A stretch of 10,219 nt of DNA, taken from contig JAGVCD010000089.1 of NCBI GenBank assembly GCA_020059425.1, positions 1 to 10,219 on the forward strand, written 5' to 3'. The position numbers and the translations under genes were made by a program. Below the pieces are notes generated by a model. The model did no database searches. It was not told where the DNA came from and worked only from the letters and a program-made list of their open reading frames with translations. The stretch comes from Chamaesiphon sp. (lineage in GTDB: Bacteria > Cyanobacteriota > Cyanobacteriia > Cyanobacteriales > Chamaesiphonaceae). Shown here in pieces: positions 7,128 through 10,219 of this stretch (within the stretch, counting starts at the first letter, position 1; every line of letters starts with the position of its first letter).

Positions 7128-7307
7128 TTAGCAGACCCCATTTCCTGATCTATGTGCTGGTGGAATAAACACTCCATCGATCCTAAACGAAGTTTCCTTG
7201 ACCTCCATCGAATCAAAAGTATATTCATCATGTCTTTCAGGTGGCTGTGGCAGCAACTCAAATAAGAGAGTTGGAGATTGTTGAAAAAAGATCGTATCTC
7301 GACGCAT
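7128..7307 (-). pseudogene. N-terminal remnant of a DUF2887 (Rpn/PD-(D/E)XK nuclease-like) gene
   Basis: A 59-codon frame from the ATG at 7307 to TAA at 7128 begins MRRDTIFFQQSPTLLFELL and continues with DEYTFDSMEVKE and FRIDGVFIPP. This is the conserved N-terminus of the DUF2887 family, which is very common in cyanobacteria and belongs to the Rpn/transposase-associated nuclease group. Intact members are usually well over 200 residues; here the frame ends after FIPP plus nine unrelated residues, so the catalytic core and C-terminus are gone. Relative to the family pattern I recall, about three residues also appear to be missing after DTIF. No continuation of the family was found in any frame towards 6545. 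It is most likely a decayed gene, though expression of a short peptide cannot be excluded. Such remnants mark sites of gene turnover. Confidence 0.72.
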
Positions 7308-7527
7308 GAGAATAAGTGGTACCTAATATCTCATTTATCGTACAACCAGATCGATTACAACCAACTGATATGCTAGGAAATCGATCCCAAGAATCAACCA
7401 TGACGATAAAAAAATTACCATCTCAATAAATTTTATAATCTAGGTTCTAAAGTATCATCATATTTTATACACTGATCAGATAGACCATTGAGATTCAACT
7501 ACAATCACCAACAAATAACTCCACATA

Positions 7528-9111
7528 ATGTTTAGAGAATCAATCATCCTGCACTACCGCCAACGCATTGCCCAAGGCGATCGATCCAAACTCTCCAAAT
7601 CCGAACTAGTTGATCTCATCGCTGACTTCATCGAACAATTGACCGCCGCCAAATCCAAATCCCAGATTGAAACCCTCTGCATCCAAGAAATTGCCCTACT
7701 AGAAGAAGGCTACCCCCCACCCACCGTTGGTAAAGTCTATCTACCCACATACCGTAAAGCCCTGAAAAAAGCGATCGAAGATGGTCAATTACCTCTAACA
7801 AAAAAAACAAGCCACTCATACTCATACTCCAAAAGAACTGGCGAAACCGGCACCACCACCGAACACTTTGCCCTCACCTACCTAAAATATGACACCGCCA
7901 CCTACGGCGAATTTGCCGCCACTTCAGCCGATCGCAACAACACCAAACAAGATAATCTCCAGGCCGTAGAATTAGACGCATTTTTAGCAGTAGCTAACAA
8001 TTTAATACAGTCTGCTAATCCTTTCGATTTAGCTGCTGGCATCGCCGCTACCACTGGTCGGCGGTTTTCAGAAGTAGTCGCCAAAGGTTCTTTCACTCTG
8101 GCGGAAGATCCCTATTGGCTCTTATTTGAGGGCCAACTGAAAAAAAGAACCAAGGCCGATCGCTTTCTCACCCCCTGCCTGTTACCCGCTGCCACTGTCT
8201 TAGCCGCCCTAAAACGTTTTCGGGCACATCCCCGCATTATCCAGCTCGCCCAAGGTACACCAGACGAACTGAATCGCAGTTTGGCTGACTCGGTAAAGCG
8301 ATCGGTAAAAACTAATTTTGGCGAGATTATTCCCATCTTGCCTGGCGAGAGAGCTGTTTCTGTCCATAATTTGCGTGGTGTTTATGCCCAGGTTTGCAAT
8401 TACTATTTTTGTCCACCCGATCGCACGACTGCTCGTTTCTTGCAAGAATGCCTCGGTCACGTTATTTCTAAAGAAGAACTAAAGAGATCGAACTCTTCAG
8501 CCACGCAATATTATTTTCACTACTATTTGGTAGATCAACTCGGTCATCACCTAGCGGCTAAGGGTGTGCTGCTAGGGCTAGAAGAGTCGGTGGAAGTCGC
8601 TTCGGAACCTGATGCTAATACTGTTGAGCAAAATGATGATGATCCGATCGCTGTTCTGCAGGCTGAAATTGGTCGGATGTGGACGCGGGTGAACCAGCCC
8701 TCTGCAGCCATAGTAGATTTAGCTGAAAAACTAGCAACAGCTAACAATCGGATTGCTGTTCTGGAATCAGCTCTGCAGGATACTCACCGTCGCATTGACC
8801 AACTCTTAACCATCGTTCAGCCACAGATTCCGCGCAATTCTAAGCAACGAACTCCGGCTATTTCTAAAATTTTGATGGCGATCGATGCCATCTATCTGTG
8901 GAACTTCCAGCAACCGCAAAAGTTTGCCGTCTCCCAAACCCTGCTACTCAAAGCCACTGGTTGCAATCGTCCGGCTATTCAACGGGTGTTAGTCGATTTA
9001 GCAGAAGAGATCGATCGACATCATGCTCAATTTTCGATCTCGCCACGCGGTCAAGCCAGAAACCTGGACGCGGTTCTGCAATTTATCAAAGAGAACATCA
9101 ACGATATTTAG
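7528..9111 (+). CDS. Telomere-resolvase-like (protelomerase family) tyrosine recombinase
   Basis: The 527-residue protein has an N-terminal helical region (1-140) and a catalytic domain of the tyrosine recombinase/telomere resolvase fold (about 145-345). Candidate active-site residues are Arg179 in TTGRRFSEV, Lys205 or Lys206 in GQLKKRTK, His280 and Arg283 in HNLRGVYA, His311 in CLGH, and the nucleophile Tyr329 in TQYYFHYY (T-x2-Y-x-H). After an acidic stretch (356-373), a coiled-coil-like segment follows (374-430), then a C-terminal tail (440-527) that includes a helix-turn-helix-like part, SQTLLLKATGCNRPAIQRVL. Characterised relatives (TelN, TelK, ResT, TelA) cut and reseal palindromic telomeres into hairpins; cyanobacterial homologues are named only by homology. 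It may instead be a recombinase of a mobile element. Nothing ribosome-binding-like precedes the ATG, which is the first in frame. It carries about nine CGATCG hexamers, so it matches host composition. A hairpin and a same-strand gene follow closely. Confidence 0.78.
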   Translation: MFRESIILHYRQRIAQGDRSKLSKSELVDLIADFIEQLTAAKSKSQIETLCIQEIALLEEGYPPPTVGKVYLPTYRKALKKAIEDGQLPLTKKTSHSYSYSKRTGETGTTTEHFALTYLKYDTATYGEFAATSADRNNTKQDNLQAVELDAFLAVANNLIQSANPFDLAAGIAATTGRRFSEVVAKGSFTLAEDPYWLLFEGQLKKRTKADRFLTPCLLPAATVLAALKRFRAHPRIIQLAQGTPDELNRSLADSVKRSVKTNFGEIIPILPGERAVSVHNLRGVYAQVCNYYFCPPDRTTARFLQECLGHVISKEELKRSNSSATQYYFHYYLVDQLGHHLAAKGVLLGLEESVEVASEPDANTVEQNDDDPIAVLQAEIGRMWTRVNQPSAAIVDLAEKLATANNRIAVLESALQDTHRRIDQLLTIVQPQIPRNSKQRTPAISKILMAIDAIYLWNFQQPQKFAVSQTLLLKATGCNRPAIQRVLVDLAEEIDRHHAQFSISPRGQARNLDAVLQFIKENINDI

Positions 9112-9116
9112 ATTAA

Positions 9117-9138
9117 TACCTGTTCTTTTGGACAGGTA
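9117..9138. repeat. 22-bp hairpin just after the resolvase-like gene
   Basis: TACCTGTTC (9117-9125) and GGACAGGTA (9130-9138) pair as a 9-bp stem with one G-U pair and a TTTT loop, starting 5 bases after the TAG stop. No T-tract follows, so it is not a standard intrinsic terminator. It may stabilise or punctuate the transcript between the two genes, or serve as a small DNA palindrome for the adjacent recombinase. It is shorter than known telomere-resolvase targets. Confidence 0.45.
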
Positions 9139-9181
9139 AATTGGGAATACTTTCACTATATTGATTAGTGTTTTGTTGCTC

Positions 9182-9838
9182 ATGAACAATTCCCAACAAG
9201 CTTTGTTCTTATTAGACATTGGAGAAGCAACTTACTCTGAGCTAGATTGTCTTGAAAATTTGTTGAATGGAGTCGAAAGTCCGGTAGATTATTGGTCTCT
9301 CATTCAACCAGATCATCTGCGCCAGATTATTAGTAATGCCGAAAAGCGATTGTTAAGTATTTGTTATCAATATATAACCCAAAGATTTAATTACTTAACT
9401 AGAATCAGTGCGAGACCGATGACAAGTCAGTTACAGCCTTCCTTAAAAATGATGTCTAAAGTAAAACGATTTATTGATGGTGATATTGATATAATTGGCA
9501 AGGAGTTCAGTCACTACGAATATAGTTATCAATTATTTATTAATTCTAAGCGGAAATACGAAGAATGTCTAATTCAAGTACATGGTGATCAAACTAATCC
9601 GGCCACAATCGTACAATCCTCAGCAACATTAATAAATCACAGGCGAAGTCTGGCGACGCTAAATCTAGCGCAGCTAGACTTTGAAAAACGAAATCAACAG
9701 CTCAATCAGCATTTCGCTAAAATTTTGCAAAAAACAGCTATTCATTTAGAGGGCATGGAGGAGCGCACTTTTCAGGCTATCTCCAGGTATGTAGAGAGGT
9801 TAGAGTCTGATGAGTTGGGGTTTTTAGGTTTAGACTGA
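9182..9838 (+). CDS. Uncharacterised helical protein downstream of the resolvase-like gene
   Basis: The 218-residue protein is not recognised. It has no signal peptide or membrane helix and looks almost entirely alpha-helical, with a charged, coiled-coil-prone stretch around residues 150-190 (for example LDFEKRNQQLNQHFAKIL) and an acidic end (RLESDELGFLGLD). There are no Cys-rich, zinc-finger or nucleotide-binding motifs. The ATG at 9182 is preferred; an in-frame TTG at 9161 would add seven residues, MISVLLL, and neither has a good Shine-Dalgarno. The gene lies 70 bp behind the resolvase-like gene on the same strand, so the two may be cotranscribed. It is AT-richer than its neighbours and contains no CGATCG hexamer, which hints at later acquisition, although its short length makes that weak. 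It could be an accessory factor of the recombinase; this is inferred only from position. Confidence 0.7.
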   Translation: MNNSQQALFLLDIGEATYSELDCLENLLNGVESPVDYWSLIQPDHLRQIISNAEKRLLSICYQYITQRFNYLTRISARPMTSQLQPSLKMMSKVKRFIDGDIDIIGKEFSHYEYSYQLFINSKRKYEECLIQVHGDQTNPATIVQSSATLINHRRSLATLNLAQLDFEKRNQQLNQHFAKILQKTAIHLEGMEERTFQAISRYVERLESDELGFLGLD

Positions 9839-9846
9839 TACTGGTT

Positions 9847-10219
9847 TCACTCTTGAATCTGAGCCACGATTGTGCGATGCCGGGGACTATTAGCTGTAAT
9901 GGTAGGTGCTTTGAATCCAGCTGTTTGCAGTGTGCGATCGATTTCCAAACTAAAGTATTGATCCAAATAGGGTTCGGTACTTTTGAGGAGCGTCAAAATA
10001 TAGGGCGGCATTTGGCCATAAATCTCGGAAGCCGGATTCATATCCATGATGGCAATGTGGCCACCGGGCTTAAGCAACCGGCGGGCTTCTTGAAAAATTT
10101 GCAGAGTGGCGGCTTGGGGTAACTCGTGACAAATCAGAAAGAGCGAAACCAAGTCATAGCTGGCCGCCGGTAAGCCCGTATTTTCAGCGGCAGCATGTAA
10201 CCACTTAATTTGAGGATGA
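9847..10219 (-). CDS. Class I SAM-dependent methyltransferase, C-terminal part, cut by window edge
   Basis: The frame is open from the right edge to TGA at 9847, giving about 123 C-terminal residues. The visible part starts ILKLKWLHAAAENTGLP, followed by SYDLVSLFLICHEL (end of strand 4 and its helix) and RLLKPGGHIAIMDMNP (motif around strand 5), the classical order of Methyltransf_11/25-type enzymes. The AdoMet-binding GxGxG motif lies beyond the window. It continues NPASEIYGQMPP and ends near RHRTIVAQIQE. The substrate is unknown. The first in-frame start-like codon inside the window is a TTG, but strong family similarity continues upstream of it, so the gene is partial at its 5' end. It converges on the preceding gene with an 8-bp gap and no visible bidirectional terminator. 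Confidence 0.88.
   Translation of the reverse strand, partial: HPQIKWLHAAAENTGLPAASYDLVSLFLICHELPQAATLQIFQEARRLLKPGGHIAIMDMNPASEIYGQMPPYILTLLKSTEPYLDQYFSLEIDRTLQTAGFKAPTITANSPRHRTIVAQIQE

Noticed and set aside
7320..7527. Telomere-resolvase target palindrome upstream of the resolvase-like gene
   Set aside because: Only short repeats such as ACAACCA (twice) and isolated ATCGAT sites are present; no long inverted repeat was found.
1..10219. CRISPR arrays, tRNA or rRNA genes, complete insertion sequences
   Set aside because: No regularly spaced repeats, cloverleaf-like sequence, rRNA-like sequence or transposase with terminal repeats could be found by eye.

Overview
The window looks like a stretch of a cyanobacterial chromosome or large plasmid. 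The main reason is the very frequent CGATCG core of the HIP1 octamer (more than 30 hits by eye, with a full GCGATCGC at 3008-3015). The gene families also fit: a DUF305 copper protein, a P1B copper ATPase, a DUF2887 fragment, and a telomere-resolvase-like protein of the type annotated in cyanobacteria. Both ends cut through genes: a RecD2-type helicase at the left (minus strand, N-terminal part only) and a class I methyltransferase at the right (minus strand, C-terminal part only).

Left region (1-3963). recD2 is transcribed leftwards. A 389-bp divergent spacer holds several palindromes: a GAACATATGTTC element, a 15/19 match to the Fur box, and a CATGTAT/ATACATG stem. To the right is a three-gene copper-handling operon: a lipoprotein with two DUF305 domains and a His/Met-rich linker, a CopA-type Cu(I)-exporting ATPase, and a 69-residue secreted or membrane-anchored protein that overlaps copA by ATGA. 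Together they would export Cu(I) from the cytoplasm and bind it outside the inner membrane.

Centre (3964-7527). A 799-residue protein is encoded convergently to the copper operon. It has a four-EF-hand, calmodulin-like N-terminus, a long unassigned middle, and a C-terminal region with the hallmarks of Erv1/ALR FAD-dependent sulfhydryl oxidases (W-x3-H, YPCxxC, W-x2-HN-x-V). This is the most unusual gene here. Behind it is a 983-bp stretch with no intact gene. It contains a perfect GTACAATTGTAC palindrome that fits the cyanobacterial LexA box, and a 59-residue minus-strand remnant of a DUF2887 (Rpn/PD-(D/E)XK type) gene.

Right region (7528-10219). A 527-residue tyrosine-recombinase-fold protein resembles telomere resolvases (protelomerases) in its catalytic residues and carries a C-terminal coiled coil plus a putative DNA-binding tail. 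It is followed by a 22-bp hairpin and a same-strand 218-residue helical protein of unknown function, which may be its partner. The truncated methyltransferase gene converges on this pair with an 8-bp gap. This right part, with a decayed gene on its left, reads as an accessory module between housekeeping genes.
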